DNA of 64,000 nt from NCBI RefSeq assembly GCF_000740895.1, contig NC_025261.1, positions 1,922,001 to 1,986,000 on the forward strand, given 5' to 3'. Positions 63,505 to 64,000 of the stretch are shown here, piece after piece. The position numbers and the translations under genes were made by a program. The DNA is from Theileria orientalis strain Shintoku. Lineage: Eukaryota; Apicomplexa; Aconoidasida; Piroplasmida; Theileriidae. Positions within the stretch are counted from its first letter, which is position 1, and each line of letters begins with the position of its first letter. Under the pieces are notes generated by a model. It saw nothing but the letters and a program-made list of their open reading frames with translations. It made no database searches and was not told where the DNA came from.

Positions 63505-64000
63505 AATTATCATAAATAGATCAATATATATAAATATTAATATACAAATATATTACAACAAATATAAAATACACAAACTGAAGTAGTGAGGACCAAACTA
63601 GGGGATAGAATCCAGAGAGTGATAGAGATATACACAAGGCCCTAAGATCTCCAATTTAACACACATGCATAAATTATTCTACATAAACTACATCCTAAGA
63701 TTAAATTAATTTGTGAGTCATAGTTGAATTAAAAAAAATAAGAAAATTTCAATTTCTGAATTTTTCTTATGCCCCAAGCCATTGGTATGATCAAAATACA
63801 AGGTAAAACACTGTTTATAATTAAAATAACAATAGATTCCTATACATATTTATTATTTTTCTTAATTTGAACATAAATTTTATTTTAATTTGGCCATTTT
63901 TTTATTATTGTAAATCACACACTTGTTTGTGAGTAATTAATTTTTAAAATTACTATTAACTATATGAATTGTTTTGTTATCCTTTTCATCCGTCAAAATT
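63505..64000. other. AT-rich sequence at window end
   Basis: No exon, repeat or telomere-like sequence recognised. An incomplete motif copy (AGAATCCAG, near 63608) is the only feature noted. Confidence 0.5.

Noticed and set aside
1..64000. tRNA, rRNA, telomere repeats, transposons
   Set aside because: A visual scan found no T-loop/anticodon arrangement, rRNA core sequence, TTTAGGG-type array or transposase-like reading.

Overview
The window is a 64 kb piece of a nuclear genome from an apicomplexan piroplasm, almost certainly a Theileria species. The evidence is very compact gene spacing, many introns of about 25-35 nt beside normal ones, AT-rich spacers around richer coding sequence, FAINT-domain (DUF529) secreted proteins, and an organellar ribosomal protein with a bipartite-looking leader. 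No telomere repeat and no rRNA, tRNA or CRISPR array was recognised. I cannot fix the species. A non-transforming lineage such as the T. orientalis group is a guess.

Layout. 1-1026 is the 3' part of a CTP synthase gene, followed by a six-exon PA28-type proteasome activator (1784-2978). A lineage-specific acidic protein lies at 3792-4988, with a hairpin-rich possible ncRNA at about 5071-5217. At 6142-7173 is a protein with an N-myristoylation-like start and PL[IV]I-type repeats. A block of cellular genes follows at 8182-13976: a small membrane protein, a gene of unknown function, SRP receptor beta, a coiled-coil protein, a 65-aa protein and the ATP11 F1-ATPase assembly chaperone. Two large secreted proteins follow: one FAINT-like with a GPI-like tail (15540-17597) and one with two FAINT domains in Ala/Pro/Gly repeats (18825-22349).

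22750-39026 is mostly housekeeping: a small membrane protein, a 67-aa protein, a YqgF/RuvX-like RNase H-fold protein, an FG nucleoporin of the Nup214/Nup159 type, adrenodoxin reductase, TRAPPC10 and organellar uS14. 39320-48431 carries a sugar transporter, a secreted single-pass protein, a cryptic small multi-exon gene, a FAINT-HAD phosphatase fusion, a 49-aa spliced mini-gene on the opposite strand and an unknown signal-peptide protein. 49395-57731 has a PP2C phosphatase with a predicted myristoylation site, the GPI-anchor enzyme subunit PIG-F and a long low-complexity/coiled-coil protein. The right end (58567-63201) holds two convergent AT-rich members of the PL[IV]I-repeat family.

Functional themes are secretion and trafficking (SR-beta, TRAPPC10, PIG-F), organelle maintenance (ATP11, adrenodoxin reductase, uS14, possibly the YqgF-like protein) and host-interface proteins (FAINT and PL[IV]I-repeat proteins) interspersed with housekeeping genes, with no sign of a subtelomeric cluster. 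The points most worth a second look are the FAINT-HAD fusion, a 79-bp segment shared exactly by two unrelated genes, a GATTCCA motif recurring upstream of many start codons, several small genes visible only through very short introns, and the structured RNA candidate.
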